64,000 nt of DNA, from assembly GCA_023382675.1 (NCBI GenBank), contig JAHDWN010000001.1, positions 100,335-164,334 on the forward strand, read 5' to 3'. The DNA is from Anaerolineae bacterium (lineage in GTDB: Bacteria; Chloroflexota; Anaerolineae; Aggregatilineales; Phototrophicaceae). Below, piece after piece: positions 9,248-18,377 of the stretch. The notes below the pieces were generated by a model, which searched no databases, was not told the DNA's origin, and saw nothing but the letters and a program-made list of their open reading frames with translations. Position numbers and translations under genes: made by a program. Each line of letters begins with the position of its first letter. Within the stretch, counting starts at the first letter, position 1.

Positions 9248-9796
9248 TTATTTGCCCGTCTTACCTGCCTTGCGGCGGATGATTTCGTCCGAATAGCGAA
9301 CGCCTTTACCGAGATAGGGTTCTGGTGGACGCAGACCGCGAATTTCCGATGCTATCTGCCCGACAACCTGCTTATCAATGCCATTCACGTTAATGTGCGT
9401 GACGGTGGGGTTGATCCTGTTGATTTCAAAGCTGGTGTGCGCAGGTGGCTCCACGACGATTTCGTGTGAATACCCCAACTTCATGACCAGATTGTTACCC
9501 CGAAGCTCGCCAGAATAGCCGACGCCTTCCACGATCAGCGTCTTGCGGAAACCGGCAGACACACCCGTAACAATATTCGCCAGCAGCGCGCGCGTCAGCC
9601 CGTGCAAAGCACGGTGATTGCGTTCATCGCTCGGGCGCGTTACTACAAGTTGCCCGTCTTCCTGCTTGACCGAGATGTCGGGGTGGACATCCAGCGAGAG
9701 TTCCCCCTTGGGACCCTTGGCAGTGATTTTCTGCCCATCAATTGCGACCGATACCTTATCGGGTACAGGGATGGGTTTCTTGCCTATACGGGACAT
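9248..9796 (-). CDS. rplF: 50S ribosomal protein L6
   Basis: L6, 182 residues from the ATG at 9796 (MSRIGKKPIPVPDKV), which is the family start and is preceded by AAGGAG. An open frame continues 19 residues upstream to 9853, inside rpsH, and is not needed. Two repeated L6 domains are present, ending in the conserved LRPPEPYLGKGVRY segment near the C-terminus. Lies 16 bases after rpsH. Confidence 0.96.
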   Translation of the reverse strand: MSRIGKKPIPVPDKVSVAIDGQKITAKGPKGELSLDVHPDISVKQEDGQLVVTRPSDERNHRALHGLTRALLANIVTGVSAGFRKTLIVEGVGYSGELRGNNLVMKLGYSHEIVVEPPAHTSFEINRINPTVTHINVNGIDKQVVGQIASEIRGLRPPEPYLGKGVRYSDEIIRRKAGKTGK

Positions 9797-9812
9797 TTTT
9801 ACCCACTCCTTC

Positions 9813-10217
9813 CTACCACACGTAGCACAGGACTTCACCGCCTGTGCGTTCACGCCGTGCCTGGGCTGCCGTCATCACCCCTTTAGGGGTGGTGACAATC
9901 GCGATACCGGTGCCGCTCTGGACACGCGGCAGATCTTTGCGCCCACGATAAACACGGCGTCCGGGCTTGCTCACGCGTTCGAGATGCGTGATAACCGGCA
10001 TCCGTTGACGACGAGCGCCATGATACTTGAGCGTAATTGCGATCAGCGAGTACGGCGTTTTCTCGACTATCGAATAATCTTCGATGTAGCCCTCTTCTTT
10101 AAGAATGCGGGCAATCTCGATCTTGAGCCTGGACACCGGAATTTCAACCGTTTCCCTGCCGATCATTAGCGCGTTACGAATGCGCGTCAGCATGTCTGCA
10201 ATCGGATCATTGACCAT
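9813..10217 (-). CDS. rpsH: 30S ribosomal protein S8
   Basis: 134-residue S8, starting MVNDPIADMLTRIRNA and ending in the conserved SGTGIAIVTTPKGVMTAAQARRE region that binds 16S rRNA helix 21. In many bacteria S8 also represses the spc operon; no matching leader was identified here. Between rpsN and rplF. Confidence 0.97.
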   Translation of the reverse strand: MVNDPIADMLTRIRNALMIGRETVEIPVSRLKIEIARILKEEGYIEDYSIVEKTPYSLIAITLKYHGARRQRMPVITHLERVSKPGRRVYRGRKDLPRVQSGTGIAIVTTPKGVMTAAQARRERTGGEVLCYVW

Positions 10218-10230
10218 GTGAGTGCCTCTT

Positions 10231-10437
10231 TTACCAGCTCGACTTCACGACGCCCGGAATTTGGCCCTTCAGCGCCAGTTCGCGGAAGTGAATGCGGCAG
10301 AGTCCGAAGCGGCTGATGTAGCCGCGCGGGCGACCGCAGGTCTTGCCCGAATTGGGGTCGACATATTGGCAGCGATTCCGAACACGCACCCGATACTTGC
10401 GCCGCCCTTCGCGCGCCGTGATTGATCTTTTCGCCAT
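10231..10437 (-). CDS. rpsN: 30S ribosomal protein S14, type Z-like with an expanded zinc ribbon
   Basis: 68-residue S14 of the short zinc-ribbon class. The C-terminal half (CGRPRGY...[18 protein letters not shown]) is typical. The usual ligands are C-x2-C-x12-C-x2-C; here they read C23-x10-C34-x12-C47-x2-H50. So there is an eight-residue insert ([10 protein letters not shown] replaces a two-residue turn) and the last cysteine is a histidine. Zinc binding as CCCH still looks possible. Thirteen bases after rplE, followed by rpsH. Confidence 0.93.
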   Translation of the reverse strand: MAKRSITAREGRRKYRVRVRNRCQYVDPNSGKTCGRPRGYISRFGLCRIHFRELALKGQIPGVVKSSW

Positions 10438-10450
10438 CGTCCCTATCCTC

Positions 10451-11002
10451 TTAGTTCTCGCGGAAGGGCATACCCAGCAGCTTCAACAGCCGACGCCCCT
10501 CTTCATCTGTCTTGGCAGTCGTCACGACTGTGATTTCCATGCCGCGCACTTTGTCAATCTTGTCGTACTGAATTTCCGGGAACATCAACTGTTCGCGCAA
10601 ACCCAGAGTGTAATTGCCACGGCCATCGAAAGTATCAGGCGATACACCACGGAAGTCGCGCACGCGCGGCAGCGCAATTTGCATCAGCCGGTCGAGCAGC
10701 GACCACATACGGTCGCCACGCAGCGTGACTTTAACGCCGATAGAACGGCCCTCGCGGAGTTTGAAGGCAGCGATACTTTTGCGCGCCTTGGTGACAACTG
10801 GCTGCTGGCCGGTGATTTTTCGCAGATCTTCGACCGCGCCATCGAGGGACTTAGGATTATCGAGCGCTTCACCAACGCCAATATTGACGACGATTTTTTC
10901 GACGCGCGGCACTTCCATGATGTTGGAATAGCCAAATTCCTGCATCAGAGCGGGTACCACCTGCTCCTTGTAGCGCTGTTTGATCCCGTAATCGACAGGC
11001 AT
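10451..11002 (-). CDS. rplE: 50S ribosomal protein L5
   Basis: 183-residue L5, part of the 5S rRNA complex. Conserved segments include [20 protein letters not shown] near residue 25, [14 protein letters not shown] and the C-terminal [24 protein letters not shown]. Normal length. Between rplX (3 bases) and rpsN. Confidence 0.97.
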   Translation of the reverse strand: MPVDYGIKQRYKEQVVPALMQEFGYSNIMEVPRVEKIVVNIGVGEALDNPKSLDGAVEDLRKITGQQPVVTKARKSIAAFKLREGRSIGVKVTLRGDRMWSLLDRLMQIALPRVRDFRGVSPDTFDGRGNYTLGLREQLMFPEIQYDKIDKVRGMEITVVTTAKTDEEGRRLLKLLGMPFREN

Positions 11003-11005
11003 GGC

Positions 11006-11338
11006 TTATTTCCTCTTATCGATCTCGGCGTTGCATTTCTTGCAAACGCGCGTCTTGAAACCATCGTCGCGCAGCTTGAAACCAACGCGTGTATACTTGT
11101 CGCACGAGGGGCAAACGACCATGACATTCGACAGATTCAGCGGCGCTTCGGTAGTAACGATTTGCGCCTGCACCTGACGATTACCCGCCTGACGTGCCTT
11201 CTCATGTTTCTTGACAAAGTTGACACCACGGACAACGATGCGATTATCTGCGGGGTAGACCGCGAGCACCTCGCCGCGTTCACCCCTATCTTTGCCGGCG
11301 ATCACCTGCACGGTATCGCCCTTCTTGATTCTCTGCAT
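11006..11338 (-). CDS. rplX: 50S ribosomal protein L24
   Basis: 110-residue L24 with the KOW segment IKKGDTVQVIAGKDRGERGEV at the N-terminus. The C-terminal half carries a two-CxxC zinc ribbon (CPSC and CKKC), a form found in many bacteria. L24 starts assembly of the large subunit. Followed by rplE after three bases. Confidence 0.97.
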   Translation of the reverse strand: MQRIKKGDTVQVIAGKDRGERGEVLAVYPADNRIVVRGVNFVKKHEKARQAGNRQVQAQIVTTEAPLNLSNVMVVCPSCDKYTRVGFKLRDDGFKTRVCKKCNAEIDKRK

Positions 11339-11357
11339 TACGAACCCTCTCCCTCAC

Positions 11358-11729
11358 CTAGAGTGTTTCCGGCGCGAGCGAGACGATCTTCAGGAAGCCT
11401 TTGTCGCGCAATTCACGAGCAACGGGTCCAAAGACGCGAGTTCCCCTCGGGTTCTGCAGATCGTCGTTGAGGATAACTGCGGCGTTATCATCAAACTTGA
11501 TATACGAACCGTCATCGCGGCGATATTCTTTCGCCACGCGAACGATCACTGCCCGCACGACATCGCTCTTCTTGACGCTGCCTTGTGGTTGTGCGCTTTT
11601 CACAGTGGCAACGACGATATCGCCAATGCCGCCGTAATAGCGACTGGAACCCCCGAGGACGCGAATAACGAGCAGCTCCTGGGCACCGGTATTATCGGCG
11701 ACCTTCAGCCGTGACTCGGTCTGAATCAT
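11358..11729 (-). CDS. rplN: 50S ribosomal protein L14
   Basis: 123-residue L14, starting [18 protein letters not shown] and ending [25 protein letters not shown], the family's length and end. L14 forms an intersubunit bridge with 16S rRNA. Its ATG overlaps the rpsQ stop as ATGA, so translation is probably coupled. Confidence 0.98.
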   Translation of the reverse strand: MIQTESRLKVADNTGAQELLVIRVLGGSSRYYGGIGDIVVATVKSAQPQGSVKKSDVVRAVIVRVAKEYRRDDGSYIKFDDNAAVILNDDLQNPRGTRVFGPVARELRDKGFLKIVSLAPETL

Positions 11730-12037
11730 TCCTGCTCCTCCTCAGCGTCCGCCGCGGGTTCATCCGCCAGGACACCCACAGTCTCGGTGCCAGTGGCTTC
11801 GAGAACTTCTTCCACCACCCAGCGCTTGTGTCGGCTCAGCGGTTGACTTTCGACGATACGCACCAACGCGCCGACCTCGATTGCATTGCTTTCGTCGTGA
11901 GCCATCACTTTCTTAGTGGTTTTCACGACTTTCTTGTAGATGGGATGCATACGGCGGCGCTCGATTGAAACGACGACCGTCTTCTGCATCTTGTCACTGA
12001 CCACGCGGCCCACTAAACGCCGCCGATTGTTTGCCAT
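11726..12037 (-). CDS. rpsQ: 30S ribosomal protein S17
   Basis: S17, 103 residues from the ATG at 12037 ([17 protein letters not shown]), chosen because AGGAA precedes it and it does not overlap rpmC; a longer frame runs into rpmC. The core ([18 protein letters not shown]) is normal. The C-terminus is about 18 residues longer than usual and acidic ([13 protein letters not shown]). Primary 16S rRNA binder. Confidence 0.94.
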   Translation of the reverse strand: MANNRRRLVGRVVSDKMQKTVVVSIERRRMHPIYKKVVKTTKKVMAHDESNAIEVGALVRIVESQPLSRHKRWVVEEVLEATGTETVGVLADEPAADAEEEQE

Positions 12038-12047
12038 GTTCCGCTTC

Positions 12048-12272
12048 CTATTCCTGGTTCGACTTCTCGGCGGCAAGTTGCCGTTCGCGCATGACCATCA
12101 GAAGCCGAGCAATATGACGACGCGTGCGCGGAATGGCATTCACATCTTCAAGCTGCCCAGCCGCCTTCTGAAAACGCAGATTGAAAAGAGATTCTTTCTG
12201 GTCTTCGAATTCGTCCTGTAGCTTTTCGTCGCTGAATTTCCGGATTTCCCGAATATCCAATATCTCGCTCAT
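12048..12272 (-). CDS. rpmC: 50S ribosomal protein L29
   Basis: 74-residue helical L29. Typical segments are REIRKFSDEKLQDEFEDQKESLFNLRFQKA and the basic second helix (RTRRHIARLLMVMRERQ). L29 sits near the peptide exit tunnel with L23. Directly follows rplP (two bases) and precedes rpsQ. Confidence 0.96.
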   Translation of the reverse strand: MSEILDIREIRKFSDEKLQDEFEDQKESLFNLRFQKAAGQLEDVNAIPRTRRHIARLLMVMRERQLAAEKSNQE

Positions 12273-12274
12273 GG

Positions 12275-12709
12275 CTAGGTCGTCTCCACACCCGAAATCG
12301 GGTCAATCCGTTTGACGAACTTGGTCTTGATCGGCAGCTTGTGGGCAGCAAGACGCAAGGCCTCGCGTGCCTCTTCTTCAGGGATACCGCCCATCTCGAA
12401 CAAAACACGTCCCGGTTTGACCACTGCCACCCAGTACTCGACCGAGCCTTTACCGCTACCCATACGGGTTTCAGCAGCGCGCTTGGTAAACGGCTTGTCC
12501 GGGAAGACACGGATCCAGATCTTGCCGCGACGCTTGATGTAACGAACCATCGTACGGCGCGCTGCTTCAATCTGACGGCTGGTCAACCAGATGGGTTCCA
12601 GCGCCTGAAGTCCATAATCACCGAAAGTCACCACAGCACCGCGTTGGGCGGTACCGCGCATACGACCGCGCTGCTGCTTACGATACTTGACACGTTTTGG
12701 CATCAACAT
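12275..12709 (-). CDS. rplP: 50S ribosomal protein L16
   Basis: 144-residue L16. The start [19 protein letters not shown] is the family start, with AAGGAG eight bases upstream. It has the conserved [22 protein letters not shown] and [28 protein letters not shown] regions. L16 helps organise the A site and the peptidyl-transferase centre. Between rpsC and rpmC in S10 operon order. Confidence 0.97.
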   Translation of the reverse strand: MLMPKRVKYRKQQRGRMRGTAQRGAVVTFGDYGLQALEPIWLTSRQIEAARRTMVRYIKRRGKIWIRVFPDKPFTKRAAETRMGSGKGSVEYWVAVVKPGRVLFEMGGIPEEEAREALRLAAHKLPIKTKFVKRIDPISGVETT

Positions 12710-12735
12710 GATGTTTCTCCTTGCCGTTCAGCCGG

Positions 12736-13422
12736 TTACGGGCTGACGTAAGCATCGCGTGGTTCACCGGTCTGACGTTGTTGGGGCTGTTGCGAACCGA
12801 TGACATCGCCCTTATAGACCCAGACCTTGATCCCGATGCGCCCGAAGGTCGTCAGTGCCTCAGCACGGGCAAAATCGATGTTCGCGCGCAGGGTGCTGCG
12901 CGGGACACGGCCTTCCGTAGCCCATTCACGCCGCGCCATATCGGCCCCGGCAAGACGCCCGGCAACTTCGATTTTGATACCCTGCGCGCCCTGGCGCATG
13001 GCCTGGCTCATGGCGCGCTTGATAGCACGGCTGTGACCGACACGCCGCTCAAGCTGACCGGCAATGCTGATCGCGATGAGATAAGCGTCGGTATCCGGCT
13101 TCTCGATTTCGGCAACTTCAACCTTGACGGCTTTGCCGGTCATCTCTTGCAAGCTGACGCGCAGTTTCTTGACCGCAGCGCCCTTCTGGCCGATCAGGAT
13201 ACCCGGTCGATGCGTATGGATATTGACCACGACCTGATTAGGAAACCGCTCGATTTCGATGCGTGAAACGCCAGCTTTCGCCGTTTCCTTCATGATGAAG
13301 CGACGAATGCGAAAATCTTCCTGAAGCTGGTCGCGATACTTCGCGCCTTGCGCAAACCAGCGCGCATCCCAATCACGTGTAACCTTCAGACGGAACCCTA
13401 CTGGGTGGACTTTACGCCCCAT
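12736..13422 (-). CDS. rpsC: 30S ribosomal protein S3
   Basis: 228-residue S3. It begins MGRKVHPVGFRLKVTRDWDARWFA, has a KH domain with the IGQKG loop near residue 78, and a second domain with GRLAGADMARREW. The C-terminal tail is Gln-rich. S3 lines the mRNA entry channel. One base from rplV, so very tightly packed. Confidence 0.97.
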   Translation of the reverse strand: MGRKVHPVGFRLKVTRDWDARWFAQGAKYRDQLQEDFRIRRFIMKETAKAGVSRIEIERFPNQVVVNIHTHRPGILIGQKGAAVKKLRVSLQEMTGKAVKVEVAEIEKPDTDAYLIAISIAGQLERRVGHSRAIKRAMSQAMRQGAQGIKIEVAGRLAGADMARREWATEGRVPRSTLRANIDFARAEALTTFGRIGIKVWVYKGDVIGSQQPQQRQTGEPRDAYVSP

Positions 13423-13423
13423 G

Positions 13424-13765
13424 TTAATTCGCCTCCCGCTGTGAAAGCACCAGCGTCAGGTGTGAGGTACGGCGCTTGCGCGGCTTGTAGCGACCACGTG
13501 CTCCCGCCTTGTAGCGTTTGAGCATAGGGCCATCGCCGGCAAAAATGTTGGAGATGTACATCTCATCTCGTTCGAGATCGAAGTTGTTCTCCGCGTTCGC
13601 CAGTGCCGATTTCAGGAGCTTATGGATAAAATGAGCTCCCTTGTGCGGCATGAACTCAAGCACGACCAGCGCCTGTTCCGCCTGCATCCCACGCACTTTG
13701 TCACACACCAGACCAAGCTTCTGCGGGCTGATGAAAATGCCTCTCGCGTATGCGCGCACGTCCAT
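13424..13765 (-). CDS. rplV: 50S ribosomal protein L22
   Basis: 113-residue L22. It begins MDVRAYARGIFISPQKLGLVCDKVRG and carries the tunnel hairpin with the conserved GPMLKRYKAGARGRYKPRKRRTSHL end. L22 forms part of the exit-tunnel constriction. Between rpsS and rpsC. Confidence 0.97.
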   Translation of the reverse strand: MDVRAYARGIFISPQKLGLVCDKVRGMQAEQALVVLEFMPHKGAHFIHKLLKSALANAENNFDLERDEMYISNIFAGDGPMLKRYKAGARGRYKPRKRRTSHLTLVLSQREAN

Positions 13766-13776
13766 ATCACCCGCTC

Positions 13777-14049
13777 CTACTTCTTCTTCTTCTCGACCAT
13801 GTGCCCGCGATAGGTGCGGGTGGGCGCAAATTCGCCCAGCTTGTGACCGACCATATTCTCTGTGACATAGATCGGGACGTGACGACGCCCATCATGCACA
13901 GCAATCGTATGGCCGACCATCTGCGGAAAGATCGTGCTCGCCCGACTCCAGGTACGCACGACCACCTTCTTGTTGTCCTGGTTCAGCCGCTCAATCTTCT
14001 TGAGCAGCTTGGGGTCTATAAAAGGCCCCTTCTTCAATGAACGCGACAT
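13777..14049 (-). CDS. rpsS: 30S ribosomal protein S19
   Basis: 90-residue S19, starting [20 protein letters not shown], with the conserved [23 protein letters not shown] and [16 protein letters not shown] segments, and a Lys-only tail. S19 forms the head of the small subunit with S13 and contacts A-site tRNA. Between rplB and rplV. Confidence 0.98.
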   Translation of the reverse strand: MSRSLKKGPFIDPKLLKKIERLNQDNKKVVVRTWSRASTIFPQMVGHTIAVHDGRRHVPIYVTENMVGHKLGEFAPTRTYRGHMVEKKKK

Positions 14050-14067
14050 GTTCTATCCTTCCCCCGT

Positions 14068-14904
14068 CTAGCCGCGTTTGGCACTGCGACGACGAACAAT
14101 GAAGCGCTGTGTACGCTTATTGCGGCGCGTACGCTTGCCGAGCGCGGGCTTGCCCCAGGGGGTTTTCGGCCCGGGCATACCGATACCGGAACGACCTTCA
14201 CCACCACCATGCGGATGACCACCGGGGTCCATGGCGATACCACGAACTTCAGGTCGCCAACCCATCCAACGTTTGCGCCCGGCCTTGCCGAGCTTGATGT
14301 TGCCATGGTCGGTGTTGCCAACCTGCCCAATCGTCGCCATACAGCGCTCATGAACCAGGCGCACCTCGCCGCTGGGCAGACGCACCTGAGCGTAGACGCC
14401 CTCTTTCGCCAGCAGTTGCGCAGAAACACCTGCTGAACGCGCCATCTGACCGCCCTTGCCGGGCAGCAGCTCGATATTGTGAATCTGAGTGCCAACCGGA
14501 ATGTCACGGATATAGAGTGCGTTGCCCGGTCGAATTTCTGCCAGCTCGCCATTCGCGATGCGGTCGCCGACCTTCACACCGAGCGGCGCGATGATGTAAC
14601 GCTTCTCGCCGTCTTCGTATTGCAGCAAAGCAATACGCGCCGAACGGTTCGGATCGTATTCAATCGCAATCACCTCGGCAGCGCAGTCGAACTTATCGCG
14701 CTTGAAATCGATGATGCGATAACGACGCTTGTGACCGCCGCCGCGATGGCGCACGGTGACACGCCCCATATTGTTGCGTCCGCCACGTTTGCGCAGCGGC
14801 TCGGTCAGGGAACGTTCGGGTCTCGACTTGGTGATTTCTTCGAACGTGTGTCCCGTCATCCCTCGACGCCCTGCCGAGGTGGGTTTGTAGACTTTTACAG
14901 CCAT
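14068..14904 (-). CDS. rplB: 50S ribosomal protein L2
   Basis: 278-residue L2, starting [21 protein letters not shown]. It has the OB-fold and SH3-like domains and the C-terminal [11 protein letters not shown] segment, which includes the histidine near the peptidyl-transferase centre. Essential for subunit joining. Located between rplW and rpsS as in the S10 operon. Confidence 0.98.
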   Translation of the reverse strand: MAVKVYKPTSAGRRGMTGHTFEEITKSRPERSLTEPLRKRGGRNNMGRVTVRHRGGGHKRRYRIIDFKRDKFDCAAEVIAIEYDPNRSARIALLQYEDGEKRYIIAPLGVKVGDRIANGELAEIRPGNALYIRDIPVGTQIHNIELLPGKGGQMARSAGVSAQLLAKEGVYAQVRLPSGEVRLVHERCMATIGQVGNTDHGNIKLGKAGRKRWMGWRPEVRGIAMDPGGHPHGGGEGRSGIGMPGPKTPWGKPALGKRTRRNKRTQRFIVRRRSAKRG

Positions 14905-14919
14905 TTCGTTCTCGCCCCG

Positions 14920-15213
14920 CTAAACGTTGAACATCTCAATTGTGTCGCCCTCGGCGAGCGTCACAATCGCCTTCTTCCACTCGTTCTTGCGCCAGTACTC
15001 GTTACGACCGCGCATCCCCCGTTTGGCGGGCATCACCATCGTATTCACCTTGAGGACCGTGACATCGAAAATCGTTTCGATGGCCGCCTTGATTTGCGGC
15101 TTGTTCGCGCCACGAGCCACTTCGAAAACGTACTGGTTCAGTTCCATGAGCCGCTGCGATTCTTCGGTAATGACCGGGCGCAGCAACACGTCATAAAGGT
15201 GCAGTTCAGGCAT
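14920..15213 (-). CDS. rplW: 50S ribosomal protein L23
   Basis: 97-residue L23. It begins [24 protein letters not shown] and continues to the basic loop RGMRGRNEYWRKNEWKKAIVTL. L23 is the docking site for trigger factor and SRP at the tunnel exit. Overlaps the rplD end by eight bases. Confidence 0.97.
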   Translation of the reverse strand: MPELHLYDVLLRPVITEESQRLMELNQYVFEVARGANKPQIKAAIETIFDVTVLKVNTMVMPAKRGMRGRNEYWRKNEWKKAIVTLAEGDTIEMFNV

Positions 15214-15847
15214 TGTCCTGCTTCTCCTGTCCCCAGAGTTGCTTGATCACCTCTAGCGCGGCCAGCGGCACAATGACACGGTCATACTGGAGCAGATCAC
15301 GCACATTCAGATAACTGGCACGCAACGTCTTGGCGTCGGGCAGGTTGTTGACACTGCGCTGAACGTTGTCGTCGCGCTCGGCCAGCAGCACCAATTTGCT
15401 GTGATCGCCCGCGATAGCCCGAAGCGCAACGTTCATGTCTTTGGTCTTGTGCGTCGCAGCAGCGAACTGATCAACGAAAATCAACTGACCATCGCGCAAG
15501 CACGCACTCAGCGTCGAACGAATAGCGCCACGCCGCATTTTCTTGGGCATGTCTTTGCTGTAATCGCGCGGCTTGGGTCCCATCGGGCGACCACCACCAA
15601 CAAATTGGGTAGCATCGCGCGAACCATGGCGGGCGCGCCCAGTGCCCTTCTGGCGATACATCTTGGCCGACGTGCGGCTGACTTCGCTGCGGCGCTGGAC
15701 GCTGTGCGTACCCAGGCGCAACCCGGCCATCTGGCGAACATAAGCCTGATGCATCAGGCCAACATTGACTTCAACTTCGAAAATATCGGCGGGCAGGTCG
15801 ATAGTTTTCACCTGCTTACCGGTCATATCCACAACTGGAACTTGCAT
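15206..15847 (-). CDS. rplD: 50S ribosomal protein L4
   Basis: L4, about 213 residues. There are two in-frame ATGs, 15853 and 15847; GAGGAG lies only two bases before the first but eight before the second, so I use 15847 ([13 protein letters not shown]). The tunnel loop ([25 protein letters not shown]) and the [15 protein letters not shown] region are typical. L4 also acts as a repressor of the S10 operon in some bacteria; no evidence here. Confidence 0.95.
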   Translation of the reverse strand: MQVPVVDMTGKQVKTIDLPADIFEVEVNVGLMHQAYVRQMAGLRLGTHSVQRRSEVSRTSAKMYRQKGTGRARHGSRDATQFVGGGRPMGPKPRDYSKDMPKKMRRGAIRSTLSACLRDGQLIFVDQFAAATHKTKDMNVALRAIAGDHSKLVLLAERDDNVQRSVNNLPDAKTLRASYLNVRDLLQYDRVIVPLAALEVIKQLWGQEKQDNA

Positions 15848-15878
15848 CGTCATTTCTCCTCACGCGCTCGCGCCGGGC

Positions 15879-16529
15879 CTACTTTTTTCTCGTCCAGCGG
15901 CGAGGACGCGCCGGTTTGAGGACGACGATCCCACCGTTAACGCCGGGCACCGAGCCGCGAACAGCGAGCAAGTTACGCTCCGAATCCACGACTACCACTT
16001 CGAGGTTCTCGGCTGTAACACGGACATCGCCACTGTGCCCCGCCATCAACTGTCCTTTGAAGGTACGGGCAGGAAACGTATTCGCGCCAATCGAACCAGG
16101 CGCACGCTCACGGTCGCTCTGACCGTGGGTCTTGGGCTGGCGGTGGAAACCATGCCGTTTGATCGTGCCGGTGAAGCCGCGTCCCTTCGACTTGCCGATT
16201 ACGTCAACGCGCTCACCCTTTTCAAATACATCCGCTTTGATCTCCTGCCCCTCTTCCACATCAACTTCACCGTTCTTGATGCGGAATTCGCGCAGAACGC
16301 GCAGGGCAGGTAGGTTATTGCGCTTGAGATGACCAAGCTGGCCTCGCGTCAAGCGCTGTGGCTTCGTCTCTTCGAAGCCAAGCTGCACGGCCGTGTAACC
16401 ATCGCGGTCGTCCAGGCGAACCTGGGTAACGTAGCATGGCCCTGCTTGGATGACAGTGACCGGGATCACGTTCCCGTTGTCATCAAAGATCTGGGTCATG
16501 CCGACCTTCTTGCCGATAATGCCTTTCAT
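15879..16529 (-). CDS. rplC: 50S ribosomal protein L3
   Basis: L3, 216 residues from the ATG at 16529 ([15 protein letters not shown]), the family start, with GGAGG ten bases upstream. A 15-residue upstream extension to 16574 looks spurious. The conserved [37 protein letters not shown] stretch (about residues 112-145) contains the glutamine that is methylated in E. coli. L3 begins 50S assembly. Confidence 0.96.
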   Translation of the reverse strand: MKGIIGKKVGMTQIFDDNGNVIPVTVIQAGPCYVTQVRLDDRDGYTAVQLGFEETKPQRLTRGQLGHLKRNNLPALRVLREFRIKNGEVDVEEGQEIKADVFEKGERVDVIGKSKGRGFTGTIKRHGFHRQPKTHGQSDRERAPGSIGANTFPARTFKGQLMAGHSGDVRVTAENLEVVVVDSERNLLAVRGSVPGVNGGIVVLKPARPRRWTRKK

Positions 16530-16622
16530 GCTTTTCTCGCCTCCAGAGGGGTCGCCGCTGGCGTTGCCCCACATTCACCCGCGTAGCGCATTGGCGGGCG
16601 GCATTTTGCCCGCATACGCACT

Positions 16623-16928
16623 CTAGATTTTGATCTCGATATCGACACCCGCAGGTAGATTCAAGCGCATCAACGTATCAATGGTCTTGCTATCCGGGTC
16701 CAGCACTTCGATCAGCCGTTTGTGCGTTCTGATCTCGAAGTGTTCATGCGAGTCTTTGTCAATAAATGATGACCGTCGTACTGTGAACCGCTCCCGATGG
16801 GTCGGCAAAGGCACTGGGCCGACCACACGCGCACCTGTCCGTTCAGCCGTTTCGACAATGCGTTGGGCCGACTGATCCAGGACGCGATGATCGTATGCCT
16901 TAAGCCGAATGCGGATCTTATTCTTCAC
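16623..16928 (-). CDS. rpsJ: 30S ribosomal protein S10, GTG start
   Basis: S10 with a probable GTG start at 16928: AGGGAGG lies six bases upstream and the resulting 101 residues ([21 protein letters not shown]...) match the family length. An ATG 33 bases further upstream would add an unneeded 11-residue extension. The region with [19 protein letters not shown] is the conserved loop. S10 also serves NusG/NusB antitermination. First gene of the S10 part, after tuf. Confidence 0.93.
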   Translation of the reverse strand: MKNKIRIRLKAYDHRVLDQSAQRIVETAERTGARVVGPVPLPTHRERFTVRRSSFIDKDSHEHFEIRTHKRLIEVLDPDSKTIDTLMRLNLPAGVDIEIKI

Positions 16929-17030
16929 CTTCAGCCTCCCTCGTGTTTTGCTGCTACGCACGCGCTGCCGAGAGCAAAGTGCTCGCTCCCGGCAGCGCAG
17001 AGCAGCTTTTCAAGCCTATGGCGCGGCAGA

Positions 17031-18230
17031 CTAACCGATAATCTCGGTGATGATGCCTGCACCGACGGTCAAACCACCCTCACGGATGGCGAACTTAGAA
17101 CCCTTTTCGAGCGCCACGGGCGTAATGAGCTCGACTTCCAGGTTGACGTTGTCGCCGGGCAGAACCATCTCGACGCCATCGGGCAGCTTCACGGTGCCGG
17201 TCACATCCATGGTGCGGATGTAGAACTGCGGGCGATAACCATTGAAGAATGCCTTGTGACGACCACCCTCTTCCTTCTTGAGCACGTAGACTTCGCTCAT
17301 GAAGCGCTTGTGGGGGGTGATGCTGTTCGGCTTGGCAAGCACCATGCCGCGCTCGACCTCTTCGCGGGTGGTACCACGGAGCAGGATACCAGCGTTGTCA
17401 CCTGCCTCAGCAGCATCGAGTTCCTTGTGGAACATCTCGACGCCGATGACGGTGGTCTTCATGACTTCATCGCGAAGGCCAATGATCGATACTTCTTCAC
17501 CCTTGGTGACCTTGCCACGCTCAACGCGACCGGTAACAACCGTTCCGCGACCCTTGATCGAGAACACGTCTTCGACAGCCATCAGGAACGGCTTGTCCAC
17601 TTCGCGAACGGGCGTCGGAATCCAGGAGTCAACCGCATCCATCAGCGCCAGAATTGGCGCATATTCAGGCGCGTCGGGGTCAGTGCTGGTCGATTCGTTC
17701 GCCTGGAGCGCCGAGCCACGGACAATGGGCGTATCTTCGCTGAACTTGTAGCTGGCGAGCAGCTCGCGAAGTTCCAGTTCGACGAGTTCGAGCAGCTCAG
17801 GATCGTCGAGCTGATCGACCTTGTTGAGGAAGACGACCATCGACGGTACTTCCACCTGGCGTGCCAGCAGCACGTGTTCACGTGTCTGCGGCATCGGGCC
17901 ATCGGGAGCACTGACGACGAGGATGGCGCCGTCCATCTGCGCTGCACCGGTGATCATGTTCTTGATGTAGTCGCGGTGACCGGGGCAGTCGACATGGGCA
18001 TAGTGGCGCGCATCTGTCTCGTATTCAACGTGACGAATGTTGATCGTGATACCACGAGCACGCTCTTCCGGCGCATTGTCGATTTCGCCGTATTCCATTT
18101 TCTGGGCTTTGCCCTTGAGCGCTAGAATCTTGGTGATCGCGGCGGTCAGTGTTGTCTTCCCATGGTCAACGTGACCGATGGTGCCGATATTCACGTGAGG
18201 TTTCGTACGCTCGAACTTCGCCTTAGCCAT
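17031..18230 (-). CDS. tuf: Translation elongation factor Tu
   Basis: 399-residue EF-Tu, the GTPase that carries aminoacyl-tRNA to the ribosome. G motifs are intact: GHVDHGKT (about 19-26), RGITI, DCPGH, NKVD and GSAL. Domains 2 and 3 are complete. In the str position, after fusA (147-base gap) and before rpsJ. The gap holds a 5-bp stem with a UUCG loop on the mRNA (18287-18300) and a short GTGCTTAAGCAC palindrome, so tuf may be separately processed or regulated. Confidence 0.98.
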   Translation of the reverse strand: MAKAKFERTKPHVNIGTIGHVDHGKTTLTAAITKILALKGKAQKMEYGEIDNAPEERARGITINIRHVEYETDARHYAHVDCPGHRDYIKNMITGAAQMDGAILVVSAPDGPMPQTREHVLLARQVEVPSMVVFLNKVDQLDDPELLELVELELRELLASYKFSEDTPIVRGSALQANESTSTDPDAPEYAPILALMDAVDSWIPTPVREVDKPFLMAVEDVFSIKGRGTVVTGRVERGKVTKGEEVSIIGLRDEVMKTTVIGVEMFHKELDAAEAGDNAGILLRGTTREEVERGMVLAKPNSITPHKRFMSEVYVLKKEEGGRHKAFFNGYRPQFYIRTMDVTGTVKLPDGVEMVLPGDNVNLEVELITPVALEKGSKFAIREGGLTVGAGIITEIIG

Positions 18231-18377
18231 TCTTTTCCCTCTTGCTTCGTTCGATCTACAAATATCCCGGCAATTGCTACCTTCAACGCCCCGAAGGGCG
18301 CAGTGGGATCTATGGAATGAAAGTGCTTAAGCACCCTGCCCTGTCTTTGAACAGCCAGAGCAGAATGTTCCGTCAAA

